DNA from: Rhodobacterales bacterium
GTDB taxonomy: Bacteria; Pseudomonadota; Alphaproteobacteria; Rhodobacterales; Rhodobacteraceae
Direction of reading: 5' to 3'
NCBI GenBank assembly: GCA_021155205.1
Contig: JAJNPS010000021.1
Coordinates: 186,001-250,000, forward strand
DNA length: 64,000 bases
Shown: piece after piece, positions 9,461 to 19,014 of the stretch
Numbering within the stretch: the first letter of the stretch is position 1
Layout of the letters: each line of letters begins with the position of its first letter
Translations under genes and position numbers: made by a program
The notes under the pieces: generated by a model
What the model saw: the letters and a program-made list of their open reading frames with translations, nothing else
What the model was told of the DNA's origin: nothing
Database searches by the model: none

Positions 9461-10075
9461 CTATTTTGTCGCGCGGGCGCGCGCCACAGCCAGATGCGGC
9501 CAGACCGGCTGATCGGGGATATGGAGCCGCAGCCGCATGCCGACCGCCCGCGTGCCCTCGCGCTCGACCCATGCCGTGACCCCGCGCCGGGCGGCAGCCG
9601 CCGCCTTGAACGCCTTGCCATGACCGGGCCGGGCCTTCTCGATAGTGACGGCCGGTTCCTGGCAGGGGCGGTTTTCCATATCCACCACCAACGTCGTGCC
9701 ATTGTCAGCCTGAAGGCGCGAGGACGGGGGGACATGGCTGAAATCCGGGATACCCGCAATCACCAGCGACGCCCCGACCCAGGCATAGTCGAACGCCTCC
9801 AACCCCAGTTCATCCGCCACCAGCGCCATCTCTTCGGCGCTGACGATCGCCAGCTGGCGGACATTGCGGATCGTGGTCCCTCGCGGATGTTGCGCCAGCA
9901 CGCGGCTGTCCGAAGGCCGTGTCAGCCCCGAATGCACCTCGCCGGCAAAGCCTGCGAATGTCAGCGGCATGTGAGCCACCGGCCCGGCGCGGATCACAAG
10001 GTTTTCGACCGGCACCGCCTGTGCGCCCATCCAGATGACAGCGCCATAGTGATCGGTCGGAATCAGTGCGGGCAT
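9461..10075 (-). CDS. MOSC-domain protein
   Basis: A 204-residue protein resembling the MOSC (molybdenum cofactor sulfurase C-terminal) family. The conserved cysteine appears as ENRPCQEP (Cys138), preceded by LVIAGIPDFSHVPPSSRLQ and followed by a basic stretch and GVTAWVEREG, as in the YiiM/MOSC group. Those proteins bind sulfur- or Mo-containing ligands through this Cys. The ATG at 10075 is chosen because GAGG, formed at the corA stop, lies 8 bases upstream; a GTG at 10084 is also possible. It starts 10 bp after corA, so co-transcription is likely. The substrate is unknown. Confidence 0.75.
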   Translation of the reverse strand: MPALIPTDHYGAVIWMGAQAVPVENLVIRAGPVAHMPLTFAGFAGEVHSGLTRPSDSRVLAQHPRGTTIRNVRQLAIVSAEEMALVADELGLEAFDYAWVGASLVIAGIPDFSHVPPSSRLQADNGTTLVVDMENRPCQEPAVTIEKARPGHGKAFKAAAAARRGVTAWVEREGTRAVGMRLRLHIPDQPVWPHLAVARARATK

Positions 10076-10085
10076 CGGCGGCACC

Positions 10086-11063
10086 TCACAGCAGTTTCTT
10101 GGCGCGAAAGATTGCGTAGGGGATGACCGCCGACAGCACCATCAGCCCGATCGCCATGGGATAGCCCCAGGTCCAGTCAAGCTCCGGCATGATCCTGAAA
10201 TTCATCCCGTAGATCGACGCGATCAGCGTGGGTGGCAGGAACACGAACGCAACGACCGAGAAAATCTTGATGATGTCGGACTGGCGGATGCTGATCACGC
10301 CCAGCGTCGCATCCAGCTGGAACAGGATCTTCTGCGACTGGGTGGCCGCCGTTTCCGACAGCGACCGGACGTCACGGCCCAGCGTTTTCAACTGGGTCTT
10401 GCCGATGCCCTTCATCAGCATCGCGGCCTCGGTCGTCAGGGGCGCCGCCATATAGTTCAGCACGCGCTGGATCGTGGACAGGCTTTCCACGATCTTGCCG
10501 TTATGGTCCTCGGCGCGGCCGATCCGCTGCAGCACCGCCGCGAGCGTGCTGCTTTTGCCGCTGGGCCGGTGAGCCTCGAAGATCGCGCGTGTCAACGCAT
10601 CCAGCTTGCGCGCCTCGCCCTCCAGCCCGTCGGCCAGGCGGTCCACGATGGTCTCGAGCAGGGCCATCAGCGTCGTCTGGCCCGAACTGCAGCCCATGTC
10701 ATGTGTCTGCGCCCAGTCTGCAAAGAACGCGATGGACCCCGGCGTGTGGTAATGCACCGTGATCAGTCGATCCTTGGTCAGCATGAAGGTGACGGGGCCG
10801 ATCTCGGTCGCCAGCGGCTCATGCCTGGCCAGCACCTGCGCGGTCAGATAGACCGCCCCGCGTTCCGCATAAAGCCGCGAGGACGGCTCGATTTCCTGCA
10901 TGTCGTCACGGGTCGGGATGTTGAGGCCGAGAACCTCCTCGACCTGGTCTTCCTCTGCGGCCGAGGGATTGACCATGTCGATCCAGACAAGTCCGGCGGG
11001 ATCGTCCAGGCTACCCTTTTGCGCGACAAGCCGTCCGCCCTGGCTTCGGTATCCCGTGATCAT
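10086..11063 (-). CDS. corA: CorA-family magnesium/divalent cation channel
   Basis: A 325-residue protein with a long cytoplasmic N-terminal domain and two C-terminal membrane helices (about 271-289 and 300-320). Between them is the signature YGMNF (GMN at 286-288), the selectivity filter of the CorA Mg2+/Co2+/Ni2+ channels. The ATG at 11063 fits the family length; upstream in-frame starts would read through the palindrome at 11100-11141. Its promoter must lie in the ~150 bp between here and the ftsH terminator. The MOSC gene follows 10 bp downstream. Confidence 0.92.
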   Translation of the reverse strand: MITGYRSQGGRLVAQKGSLDDPAGLVWIDMVNPSAAEEDQVEEVLGLNIPTRDDMQEIEPSSRLYAERGAVYLTAQVLARHEPLATEIGPVTFMLTKDRLITVHYHTPGSIAFFADWAQTHDMGCSSGQTTLMALLETIVDRLADGLEGEARKLDALTRAIFEAHRPSGKSSTLAAVLQRIGRAEDHNGKIVESLSTIQRVLNYMAAPLTTEAAMLMKGIGKTQLKTLGRDVRSLSETAATQSQKILFQLDATLGVISIRQSDIIKIFSVVAFVFLPPTLIASIYGMNFRIMPELDWTWGYPMAIGLMVLSAVIPYAIFRAKKLL

Positions 11064-11099
11064 CGACTGTCCCGTCCCAGTTGCCGCATTCTTCCTAAA

Positions 11100-11141
11100 G
11101 CCTGTCCGACAAAAGTGGAATCCGGTTTGTCGAAAGCAGGC
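11100..11141. repeat. Imperfect palindrome containing AAAGTGGAATCCGGTTT
   Basis: Outer arms GCCTG/CAGGC and inner arms CGACAAA/TTTGTCG flank AGTGGAATCCGG. It lies 37 bp upstream of the corA start. Similar AAAGTGGAATCCGGTTT palindromes are, from memory, scattered in alphaproteobacterial genomes, so this is probably an extragenic repeat, though it could also affect corA expression. Confidence 0.55.
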
Positions 11142-11216
11142 GACCAATACGCAAGCAAGAGGATGGCCGACGCATCTCTCTCTGCGACGGACAGACCGTG
11201 GCGATCCCTTGTCACA

Positions 11217-11246
11217 AGAAAAAGGCCCCGGCACTGCGGGGCCTTT
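11217..11246 (-). terminator. Rho-independent terminator of ftsH
   Basis: On the minus strand a 10-bp stem AAAGGCCCCG/CGGGGCCTTT with a 6-base loop runs straight into TTTTTCTT. It begins 21 bp after the ftsH stop codon and closes the tol-pal-ftsH gene string. Confidence 0.9.
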
Positions 11247-11266
11247 GTAGGGCGCGCACCGCCGGA

Positions 11267-13177
11267 TCACACCACCGGGGTCGGGGCGGCACCACCCTTG
11301 GGCGCCTTGGGCTTGGTTTTCGGGATCGCGATCACCGATGCCGACCCGCCGCCCTGGCTGGGCTTGTCGGCATCATCGTCATTGCCGAGGGCCTCGCCGG
11401 CGATCACCTTGCGGATTTCGTCGCCCGTCAGGGTCTCATACTCCAAGAGACCCTTGGCCAGACGCTCAAAATCCTCCGCCTTTTCAAGCAGGACGCGCCG
11501 CGCCGTCTCGTAGCCCTCGTCTATCAGTTTCTTCACCTCGGCCTCGATGGTCTTTTTTGTCTCGGCCGAAACAGAAAATCCGGCAGTATTGCCCTGATAG
11601 CCTTCATGCGCCTCGGCATAGTCGATGTTGCCGATGGCGTCCGACATGCCCCAGCGCATCACCATCGCGCGGGCCAGCGCACTGGCTTGCTGGATATCGC
11701 CAGCAGGCCCCGAGGACACGCCCTCTTCGCCGTACTTGATGATCTCGGCGGCCTTGCCGGCCATGGTCATCGCGATCTTCTGCTTGCCCTCGTCCTTGTG
11801 CATGTTCAGCCGGTCCATTTCGGGCAGGGACACCACCATCCCAAGCGCACCGCCGCGCGGAATGATCGTCGCCTTGTAGACCGGATCGCATTTCGGCATG
11901 TTCATGCCAACGATCGCGTGGCCCGCCTCGTGATAGGCAGTCTTTTCCTTTTGGTCGGCAGTCAGCACCATCGAGCGGCGTTCGGCGCCCATCATCACCT
12001 TGTCCTTGGCATTCTCGAAATCGGACATGGTGACGAAGCGCCGGCCAACGCGGGCCGCTGTCAACGCGGCTTCGTTCACCAGGTTCGCAAGGTCCGCACC
12101 CGAGAATCCCGGGCAACCACGCGCAATGATCCGCAGGTCGACATCGGGACCCACGGGAACCTTGCGTGCATGCACGGTCAGGATTTTCTCGCGACCCTTG
12201 ATGTCGGGGTTCGGTACATGGATCTGGCGGTCAAACCGGCCCGGACGCAAAAGCGCCGGATCCAGGACGTCCTTGCGGTTGGTCGCCGCCACGATGATCA
12301 CGCCCTCATTGGCCTCGAACCCGTCCATTTCCACCAACAACTGGTTCAGCGTCTGTTCGCGCTCGTCATTGCCGCCGCCGATGCCGACACCGCGCGCCCG
12401 GCCCACCGCGTCGATCTCGTCGATGAACACGATGCAGGGCGCGTTCTTTTTCGCCTGTTCGAACATGTCGCGCACACGACTTGCGCCGACGCCCACGAAC
12501 ATCTCCACAAAGTCGGAACCGCTGATGGTGAAGAACGGCACGCCCGCCTCACCGGCAATCGCGCGGGCCAGCAGCGTCTTGCCGGTGCCGGGCGGTCCGA
12601 CCAGCAGCGCGCCTTTCGGAATTTTCCCGCCCAACCGGCTGAACTTCTGGGGATTGCGCAGGAACTCGACGATTTCCTCAAGTTCTTCCTTGGCCTCGTC
12701 GATGCCCGCCACATCATCAAACGTCACCCGGCCCTGCTTTTCGGTCAGCAGCTTGGCGCGCGACTTGCCAAAGCCCATCGCCCCGCCTTTGCCGCCACCC
12801 TGCATCCGGTTCATGAAGAAAATCCAGATGCCTATCAGCACCAGGAAGGGAAGCCAGAGCGACACAAATGACATGATGCCGGATTCCTGCTGGCTTTCGG
12901 CACGCACTTCGACGCCCTTGGCGATCAGCTTGTCGGTCAGCCCTTCGCCGTCGGGTTTGATCGTGACATACTTGTTGCCGTCCTTGGCCGTGACGATCAC
13001 GCGCTCGCCATCCAGGATGACGCTGCTGACGGCACCTTTGTCGACCTGCGCGATAAAGTCCGAATAGGCCATCGGCCGCGATGTCGAGGTTGCCTGACTG
13101 CCGTTGAAAAGGTTGAACAGCGCCAGGACGAGCAGAAAGAGAACGACCCAGAACGCGATGTTTCGTGCATTGCCCAC
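11267..13177 (-). CDS. ftsH: ATP-dependent zinc metalloprotease FtsH
   Basis: A 636-residue membrane-anchored AAA+ protease. Two N-terminal transmembrane segments (about 6-22 and 103-123) flank a periplasmic loop. Walker A GPPGTGKT is at 194-201, Walker B FIDEID ending at 256, an SRH region with RPGRFDRQ follows, and the zinc site HEAGH is at 416-420. It degrades membrane and regulatory proteins. The gene is 77 bp downstream of tilS, an order (tilS-ftsH) found in many bacteria, and here it closes the Tol-Pal cluster. A strong terminator lies just after it. Confidence 0.98.
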   Translation of the reverse strand: MGNARNIAFWVVLFLLVLALFNLFNGSQATSTSRPMAYSDFIAQVDKGAVSSVILDGERVIVTAKDGNKYVTIKPDGEGLTDKLIAKGVEVRAESQQESGIMSFVSLWLPFLVLIGIWIFFMNRMQGGGKGGAMGFGKSRAKLLTEKQGRVTFDDVAGIDEAKEELEEIVEFLRNPQKFSRLGGKIPKGALLVGPPGTGKTLLARAIAGEAGVPFFTISGSDFVEMFVGVGASRVRDMFEQAKKNAPCIVFIDEIDAVGRARGVGIGGGNDEREQTLNQLLVEMDGFEANEGVIIVAATNRKDVLDPALLRPGRFDRQIHVPNPDIKGREKILTVHARKVPVGPDVDLRIIARGCPGFSGADLANLVNEAALTAARVGRRFVTMSDFENAKDKVMMGAERRSMVLTADQKEKTAYHEAGHAIVGMNMPKCDPVYKATIIPRGGALGMVVSLPEMDRLNMHKDEGKQKIAMTMAGKAAEIIKYGEEGVSSGPAGDIQQASALARAMVMRWGMSDAIGNIDYAEAHEGYQGNTAGFSVSAETKKTIEAEVKKLIDEGYETARRVLLEKAEDFERLAKGLLEYETLTGDEIRKVIAGEALGNDDDADKPSQGGGSASVIAIPKTKPKAPKGGAAPTPVV

Positions 13178-13254
13178 GAAGGAACTCCCGTATGATCCGC
13201 ACCCCCCATCCAGGGTGCAGGCTTGATGCTAAGATAGAGAGATTGGTGCCACGT

Positions 13255-14484
13255 TCAATGCGATAACAGAAATGAGACAAAGGACGGGCCGACACTGGCC
13301 GTCCAGCCATTCGCTTTCCCGGCGCAGGGAGCGGCGACAAGCGTTGCACCCCGCCAGATGCCGGGGGTAACGATCAGCGTTTCCCTTGGCAGTCCGGTGC
13401 CGCGCCAATCCCGGATCTGACGCAGCCCATCGGCACCAAGGGCACGGATTTCAAGGTCGGGGGCGTGGGGGCCGGAAAGGGTCCAGCGGGTGTCCCAGGG
13501 CTGGTCGGTCGGGGCAGTCAGCGCAGCCACGGCGCGGGGTTCGCGGGTGATGCGGATATGCGTGGCGTCCGATGTCAGAATGCAGCCGGAAAGGGTACGT
13601 TTGCGCCGCAGGATGACATCAGAATGCGCCTTCACCAGGCCATCGAGACGCGGTCGGTAGTCCGCCGACGAGACCCACCGCGTCGCCTCCGCGAAAAAGC
13701 GCAAGACCGTCTCGCAGGGCTCAAGCATCAGCGTCCGCTTTTCCACGACAACCGCGCCAACCTCTTGGCGCCCGGCGGTTTGCGCCAGCCGGACGACAGC
13801 CCCTTGCAACACATCGCGCGCCATCGACATCATGAAAACCGTACTGCCGATCCTGTCAGGTGTGATCCCCAAAGGCTCCAGCACCGCCAACGCTTGCCGC
13901 ATCTTGATCCGGTCATAGGCAGCGTCGTCGTTGGTCGGGTCATCAACCCAGGTCACCCGGCGAGCCGCCAGATAGTCCCGCAGATCCGCCCGCCTGACGT
14001 CGAGCAACGGTCGCTCCCAGACAATCCCATCCGATCGCCGATGCGCCGACATCGCCGACAGCCCGTCCACCCCCGACCCGCGCGCCAGCCGCATCAGAAA
14101 CGTCTCGGCCTGGTCATCCATCGTGTGAGCCAGCGCAACAGCGTCGATCCCGCGCGCCTTCGCCCAATCGGCGATCAGCCTGATCCGTGCCCGACGTGCC
14201 GCGTCCATCAGGTTGCCGGTCCCGTCCCATCCCCGCCATCGCAGCGTGTCATGCGACACCCCCAAGGTCCGGCACAATGCCGCGACGCCCGCAGCCTCGG
14301 CCGCCGCTTCGGCCCGCAACCCGTGATCCACCGTCACCGCATGCAGTTCCGGCCCGCCATCCCGCGACCACTCCGCCAGCAAATGCAAAAGGGCGACGGA
14401 ATCCCCGCCGCCCGATACCGCCACACCCAGCTTGTCCGGTGGACTTGACCCAAATGCCGCGCGCAGTCGCGCCTGCAAGTCCAT
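13255..14484 (-). CDS. tilS: tRNA(Ile)-lysidine synthetase
   Basis: A 409-residue PP-loop ATPase with SGGGDS at residues 24-29. It modifies C34 of the CAU-anticodon tRNA(Ile) to lysidine, an essential step in reading AUA codons. Further family features are VDHGLR, RRARIRLIADWAKARG and AHTMDDQAETFLMRLARG in the N-terminal catalytic domain. The C-terminal half is less conserved, as is usual. The ATG at 14484 lies 5 bp after the cpoB stop; an upstream reading would overlap cpoB. The gene is in the minus-strand run cpoB - tilS - ftsH. Confidence 0.93.
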   Translation of the reverse strand: MDLQARLRAAFGSSPPDKLGVAVSGGGDSVALLHLLAEWSRDGGPELHAVTVDHGLRAEAAAEAAGVAALCRTLGVSHDTLRWRGWDGTGNLMDAARRARIRLIADWAKARGIDAVALAHTMDDQAETFLMRLARGSGVDGLSAMSAHRRSDGIVWERPLLDVRRADLRDYLAARRVTWVDDPTNDDAAYDRIKMRQALAVLEPLGITPDRIGSTVFMMSMARDVLQGAVVRLAQTAGRQEVGAVVVEKRTLMLEPCETVLRFFAEATRWVSSADYRPRLDGLVKAHSDVILRRKRTLSGCILTSDATHIRITREPRAVAALTAPTDQPWDTRWTLSGPHAPDLEIRALGADGLRQIRDWRGTGLPRETLIVTPGIWRGATLVAAPCAGKANGWTASVGPSFVSFLLSH

Positions 14485-14489
14485 CCTGC

Positions 14490-15308
14490 CTACTGGCACC
14501 CCAGGCCCTGCATCGCCACCTGCGCCTGCGTTGCAGGCAGGCTTCCCGGAAATCGCACGCCGACCTCGCCCAGCGTCACGCAAGCCTCTGGCGTCTGGCC
14601 CAAGGCGCCCAGCGCCTCGCCCAGTTTCAACAGCGCATCGCCCGCCCTCGCGCCGTCCGGGGCCGCGTTGAACGCGTCCAGATAGGCCCGCGCGGCATTG
14701 GATGTCTCGCCCAGCTTGCCCAGCGCCTCGCCGCGCTGAAAATGCGCCTCGGGGGTCAGGGCGCCGCCCGGATAGGTTTGGGCATAGGTCGCAAAGAGCG
14801 TTTCAGCACCGCGAAAGTCACCGGAATCGAGCACTCCCTTGGCCCGGTCGAATTCCGCCTGCTCGCCGACGGCCATTTCCACCCCGCCCGTCGCGGGCGC
14901 CGTCGGATCGGCGGGCGGCGGCGTTGTGGGGTCTGCCCCACCAATCGGTGCGGTTGCGCCAAGGGTCGCCGGATCGCAGCCCTTGGTCATCTCGCAGACC
15001 CGGAACTCCAGATCACCGACGCGGTTGGTGCCGTCCGTCACCACGCGGTTCAGCCGGATCTCGATCTCTTCGGTCTTGGAGGTCAGGCGCGTCAGTTCTG
15101 CCTCGATGGCGTCCATCCGCTGCAGGGCATCGCCCCCTGCCGCCCCGGTCCGGGCGGCGCCGCTGGCCACAAGTTCGCCCTTCAGCGCGTTGAACTCTGC
15201 CATCAGTGCGGTCAGCTCGCCCCGGATGTCGGCCAGGGTCTGTGCCCGATCCTGGGCCATGGCCGGACCGGACAGCACCACCGCGCACAGCACAAGCCAG
15301 CGCACCAT
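14490..15308 (-). CDS. cpoB: Tol-Pal system protein CpoB/YbgF
   Basis: A 272-residue periplasmic protein. It has a signal peptide ending near AMA-QD (residue 19), a coiled coil over about 25-95 (heptads in LADIRGELTALMAEFNALKG and later), a Pro/Thr/Ala-rich linker, and TPR-like repeats in the last ~120 residues (FDRAKGVLDSGDFRGAETLF, FQRGEALGKLG, DALLKLGEALGALG). This matches the known trimerisation-linker-TPR layout of CpoB, which coordinates outer-membrane constriction with septal peptidoglycan synthesis. It starts 5 bp after pal and ends 5 bp before tilS. Confidence 0.9.
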   Translation of the reverse strand: MVRWLVLCAVVLSGPAMAQDRAQTLADIRGELTALMAEFNALKGELVASGAARTGAAGGDALQRMDAIEAELTRLTSKTEEIEIRLNRVVTDGTNRVGDLEFRVCEMTKGCDPATLGATAPIGGADPTTPPPADPTAPATGGVEMAVGEQAEFDRAKGVLDSGDFRGAETLFATYAQTYPGGALTPEAHFQRGEALGKLGETSNAARAYLDAFNAAPDGARAGDALLKLGEALGALGQTPEACVTLGEVGVRFPGSLPATQAQVAMQGLGCQ

Positions 15309-15313
15309 GTGGA

Positions 15314-15841
15314 TCAGACCCCCGCCCCGGCCGACAGCACCGTCACCGCGCGGCGGTTCTGCGCATAGCAGGCCTCTTGCGAGCAGGCCTCGATCGGGCG
15401 CTCCTTGCCGTAGGAGATCGTGCGCATCCGGGTCGCCGGGATGCCCTGGGCGATCAGGAAGTTCTGCACCGCACTGGCACGGCGTGCGCCAAGGGCCAGG
15501 TTGTATTCCCGCGTGCCCTGCTCGTCCGCATGGCCTTCGATGATGATGGCGTATCCTGGGTTCGCTTGCAGCCATTGCGCCTGTCCGGCCAGGATGCCGC
15601 GCGCGGTATCGCTCAGGCTCGACTGGTCCACCGCAAACAGCACCTTGTCACCGACGGTCTGGTTGAAATAGGCGATCGAGGCCGGATTGTTCGGATCACC
15701 CAGACCCGTGGTGTCGATGCCAGCGCCCATGCCGTCGCCACCAGCACCGCCGGCACCGCCCGCGCCATAGCGGTCGGGATTGTTGCAAGCCGACAGCCCC
15801 AGGGCCACGACGATCAAAAGTACCTTGGGCAGAAGTGTCAT
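15314..15841 (-). CDS. pal: Peptidoglycan-associated lipoprotein Pal
   Basis: A 175-residue outer-membrane lipoprotein. The lipobox LSAC ends at Cys19, followed by a Gly-rich tether and an OmpA-like domain with IIIEGHADEQGTREYN and LGARRASAVQNFL, the peptidoglycan (diaminopimelate)-binding motifs. It connects the outer membrane to the cell wall and works with TolB and TolA. The ATG at 15841 gives the signal peptide directly. It lies 88 bp downstream of tolB and 5 bp upstream of cpoB. Confidence 0.97.
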   Translation of the reverse strand: MTLLPKVLLIVVALGLSACNNPDRYGAGGAGGAGGDGMGAGIDTTGLGDPNNPASIAYFNQTVGDKVLFAVDQSSLSDTARGILAGQAQWLQANPGYAIIIEGHADEQGTREYNLALGARRASAVQNFLIAQGIPATRMRTISYGKERPIEACSQEACYAQNRRAVTVLSAGAGV

Positions 15842-15929
15842 TGCGGGCTGTCCTTCTTTTGTTGTTGCGCTCGATTGAGGCACAATATCAGGTTTCAATG
15901 GCGGGGGGAATCCTTCGCAGGCTGCGATT

Positions 15930-17264
15930 TCATGGCAAAAGCGGCGACCAGGCCGGATCGGAGGCCGGGCCTTCGGTCGGCACCTGGCGGATGTTGCGCC
16001 CCGAGATGTCGACCGACCACAGCGAGGCCGCACCTTCGGCCCCCGGACTTTCGCGGGTGAACATGATCACACGGCCATTTGGCGCCCAGGTCGGGCCTTC
16101 GTCAAGGAAGGATGTCGTCAACAGACGCTCTTCCGACCCGTCGGTGCGCATGACGCCGATATGGAAGCGGCCCGCATTCTGCTTGGTGAATGCGATCAGG
16201 TCGCCGCGCGGGCTCCAGACGGGGGTGCCATAGCGCCCCTGCCCCCCTGAAATCCGCCGTGCCTCGCCCCCGCCCGCCGGCATTATGTATAGCTGCGGCC
16301 CGCCCGAGCGATCAGATTCGAATACGATCTGGCTGCCGTCGGGGGAATAGCTGGGGGCCGTCTCGATAGAGGGCGCATTGGTCAGCTGGCTTAGCTGCCC
16401 CGACCCCACATCCACCGTGTAGAGGTCGGTATTGCCGCCCTGTTCCAGGCTGAATACCACGGTTTGCCCATTGGGCGCAAAACGTGGCGCAAAGGTCATT
16501 GTGCCAGGCTGTTCGCCAAGGGATCGCGTCTGCAGCGTACGGGCATCCATGATGTAGATTGCCGGAAATCCGGATTGGTACGAAGTGAACAGAATTTGTT
16601 CGCCGGTCGGCGAAAAGCGCGGGGCCAGCACGATGGACCCGCTTTCGGTCAGGTACTGCACATTCGCGCCGTCATAATCCATCACCGCCAGCCGCTTGTC
16701 GCGCTGTGCCTTGGGCCCGCTTTCGCTGACAAAGGCCACACGGCTGTCAAAATAGCCGCCCTCGCCGGTGATACGGGAATAGGCGGCATCCGCAACCTTG
16801 TGCGCCATCCGACGCCAGCCCCCCGTGGAGCCCGCAAACTGCAGCCCCTCGCCCAGCTGCTGGCCGGAGAAAATGTCGAAAATGCGGAACTTGACCGTGA
16901 TCCGGTCGCCCGCGACCGTGACTGCGCCGACGATCAGGCCCTGGGCATTGATCGCTTTCCAGTCGGCATAGGCGACGGGCGCGTCAAAGCTGTTGATCTG
17001 GCTGATATGGGCCTCGGGCGGGATTTCGCGGAAAAGGCCGGTCCCGGTGAGGTCGGCCGCGATGACGCGGCTGATCTCGCGGGCGTAGTCGCCCGCACCG
17101 CCCTCATCGACAAAGTTCGGGATCGCCAGCGGCAGGGGTTCGATGACGCCTGACCCGATGACAATCCGCAAGGGGCCATTCTGCGCCATTGCCTGCGGCG
17201 CATAGGACATGGCCATGACCATCACCACCAGCAGTTTCAGGGTCAGGATCATCGGGGTGCGCAT
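15930..17264 (-). CDS. tolB: Tol-Pal system beta-propeller protein TolB
   Basis: About 444 residues with a signal peptide ending around APQAMAQ. The N-terminal domain holds [13 protein letters not shown], and a six-bladed beta-propeller shows the repeated pattern PxxSPxGxxI (for example [29 protein letters not shown] and [14 protein letters not shown]). TolB is periplasmic and passes between TolA and Pal. I chose the ATG at 17264 because GGAGT lies 9 bases upstream; an ATG at 17273 has the same GGAGT immediately next to it, too close to work well. The spacers to tolA and pal are about 90-100 bp. Confidence 0.95.
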   Translation of the reverse strand: MRTPMILTLKLLVVMVMAMSYAPQAMAQNGPLRIVIGSGVIEPLPLAIPNFVDEGGAGDYAREISRVIAADLTGTGLFREIPPEAHISQINSFDAPVAYADWKAINAQGLIVGAVTVAGDRITVKFRIFDIFSGQQLGEGLQFAGSTGGWRRMAHKVADAAYSRITGEGGYFDSRVAFVSESGPKAQRDKRLAVMDYDGANVQYLTESGSIVLAPRFSPTGEQILFTSYQSGFPAIYIMDARTLQTRSLGEQPGTMTFAPRFAPNGQTVVFSLEQGGNTDLYTVDVGSGQLSQLTNAPSIETAPSYSPDGSQIVFESDRSGGPQLYIMPAGGGEARRISGGQGRYGTPVWSPRGDLIAFTKQNAGRFHIGVMRTDGSEERLLTTSFLDEGPTWAPNGRVIMFTRESPGAEGAASLWSVDISGRNIRQVPTEGPASDPAWSPLLP

Positions 17265-17364
17265 CGGCCTCATACTCCGTTTTTTCGCTTTAGATACGCC
17301 ATGGGAAGCCATGGCTGCAGGGGGAATGTCACAACCGGCGGTCTGCCGCCCATGGTGGTCCGCG

Positions 17365-18525
17365 TCATCGCATCCGCATCCCGTTGGGGTCAAAGACCAG
17401 TTCCACGACCTTCCACGTGTCGTATTTGTCGGGCGGCAAGGGGAGGCCGCCCTGCAGGGCCGCCCTCTGGATTGCCCGGCGTGCCGCCTCATACGCGGTT
17501 GTCGTCGCCGCTTCGGTCGGCCCGTCGGTCTCGATCAGCTCGATATTGGTGGGTTGCCCGTCGGGCGAAAAGGTCACGCGCACCGCGATGGTTGTCCGCA
17601 AGGCATCGGTCGAGGCCGAGCCGAGGTTCCACTTGCTGCCGATGGCGCGGCTGAAATCGCCGATTTCGCCCGAGGTCATGGGCTCTCCGCCCGCTGGGCT
17701 GGCCGCCACATCCGTCCCCGTTGCGGCTGCGGGTTCGGCCGCCGCATCGTTCAGGGCGGCGTCAATTGCGGCCTGCACCTCTGCATCGGTCTGCGCGGCA
17801 TCAGCGACCGGCGCGTCCGCAGGGGGTTCTGCCGCGCTGGCAGGCTTTGGCGCGGGGCGCGATTTGGGCCGCAAAGATGTCTGCATCCCGAGCGACTCCG
17901 TCTGGTCCACGGTCGCCTCGGTCCGCAGCACATCGCCGGCTTCCGGAGCGACCGCCTGGTTGGTGTTCTCGGGCACCACGACCGGATCCGGCGTGGGCGT
18001 GTCGGTCGTCGCGGGCGTCGGATCGGCCGAGGTTTCCACCTGCGGGTCCGGCGTCGGCACCGGATCGGGGCTGACGCGGTCGGCAGGACGCGGCTTTGGC
18101 TGTGCCGCCGCCTGCGTCGATGGCAATATCTGTTCGTCGGGGGCCAGCGGAGCAATCGGCTCCGGCACCTCGATCGGCTGCGGTACAGGATCGGGCGGCA
18201 CGTCGGGCGACGGCGTGGGTTCGGGGACTGGCGCGGGCTGCGGATCAGGGGCGGGTTCCGGCACCGGCACATCGGGTGTCAGCGGCGCGGGTGCGGCTAC
18301 CGTCTCGGGCGGCGTGTCCGTCGGCGGACGCGCGGGCGGACGCGGCGTGGAGGGCACTGCCGCCTGCATCGCGGCGAAATCCTTGGAACTGATCAGGTCC
18401 ACGCTGGCCACCGTCACCTGCGGCGCATCGCGCGACTGAAACAGCCAATCGCCCAAAATCACCCAGAGGATCAGGGCTGCATGGCCAATGGCTGATACGA
18501 TGGTGCCGGTGCTCACCCGCGCCAC
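17365..18525 (-). CDS. tolA: TolA/TonB-like energy-transducing protein
   Basis: A 386-residue protein in the tolA position. It has one N-terminal membrane helix (about 8-27) and then some 200 residues rich in Pro, Asp, Thr, Val and Ala instead of the Ala/Lys helix of enterobacterial TolA. The C-terminal TonB-like domain is marked by [24 protein letters not shown] and [12 protein letters not shown]. It links the proton-driven TolQR motor to TolB and Pal across the periplasm. A GTG at 18525 is used, with GAGG 4 bases upstream overlapping the tolR stop; a second GTG at 18516 is possible. Assignment rests mostly on position and the C-terminal domain. Confidence 0.88.
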   Translation of the reverse strand: MARVSTGTIVSAIGHAALILWVILGDWLFQSRDAPQVTVASVDLISSKDFAAMQAAVPSTPRPPARPPTDTPPETVAAPAPLTPDVPVPEPAPDPQPAPVPEPTPSPDVPPDPVPQPIEVPEPIAPLAPDEQILPSTQAAAQPKPRPADRVSPDPVPTPDPQVETSADPTPATTDTPTPDPVVVPENTNQAVAPEAGDVLRTEATVDQTESLGMQTSLRPKSRPAPKPASAAEPPADAPVADAAQTDAEVQAAIDAALNDAAAEPAAATGTDVAASPAGGEPMTSGEIGDFSRAIGSKWNLGSASTDALRTTIAVRVTFSPDGQPTNIELIETDGPTEAATTTAYEAARRAIQRAALQGGLPLPPDKYDTWKVVELVFDPNGMRMR

Positions 18526-18531
18526 CCGGCC

Positions 18532-19011
18532 TCAGCCGCCGCCGCCAAGGGTCGGCCCGTCCGCATCCGTCACCAGACCGATGGAGTTGAACCCGCCGGC
18601 ATTCAGCGCCCCCATCACCTCGGCGACCCGCGCATAGGGAATGGTCCCATCCGCACGCAGGAACACCTTGTTCGATGTCCGCTCCGACGCGATCGCGGTC
18701 AGCCGCGGGATCAGCGTGTTTGCGGGCACATCCTCGGTCACATCCCTGTTCTGGATATACAGCCTGCCATCCGCAGCGATGGTGATCGTCAGCGGTTCCT
18801 CCTGCTCGGTCGGCAGGGCGCTGGCCGCTGTCTTCGGCAGTTCCACCGGCACGCCGACCGTCAGAAGCGGCGCCGCCACCATAAAGATGATCAGCAAGAC
18901 CAGCATCACGTCCACAAAGGGCGTGACGTTGATTTCCGACATCGCCGCCGCCTTGCCGCGATGGCGCCGCCTGCGCCCGCCGCCCGATTTCTGGATGACC
19001 CCCGCACCCAT
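18532..19011 (-). CDS. tolR: Tol-Pal system protein TolR (ExbD family)
   Basis: A 159-residue protein with a basic N-terminus, one transmembrane segment (about 33-52) and the ExbD/TolR signature SEINVTPFVDVMLVLLIIFM, in which Asp34 corresponds to the proton-channel Asp of the family. A periplasmic domain follows. With TolQ it forms the inner-membrane motor that energises TolA. It begins 3 bp after tolQ and ends 6 bp before the tolA start, so the three are tightly coupled. Confidence 0.96.
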   Translation of the reverse strand: MGAGVIQKSGGGRRRRHRGKAAAMSEINVTPFVDVMLVLLIIFMVAAPLLTVGVPVELPKTAASALPTEQEEPLTITIAADGRLYIQNRDVTEDVPANTLIPRLTAIASERTSNKVFLRADGTIPYARVAEVMGALNAGGFNSIGLVTDADGPTLGGGG

Positions 19012-19014
19012 GGA

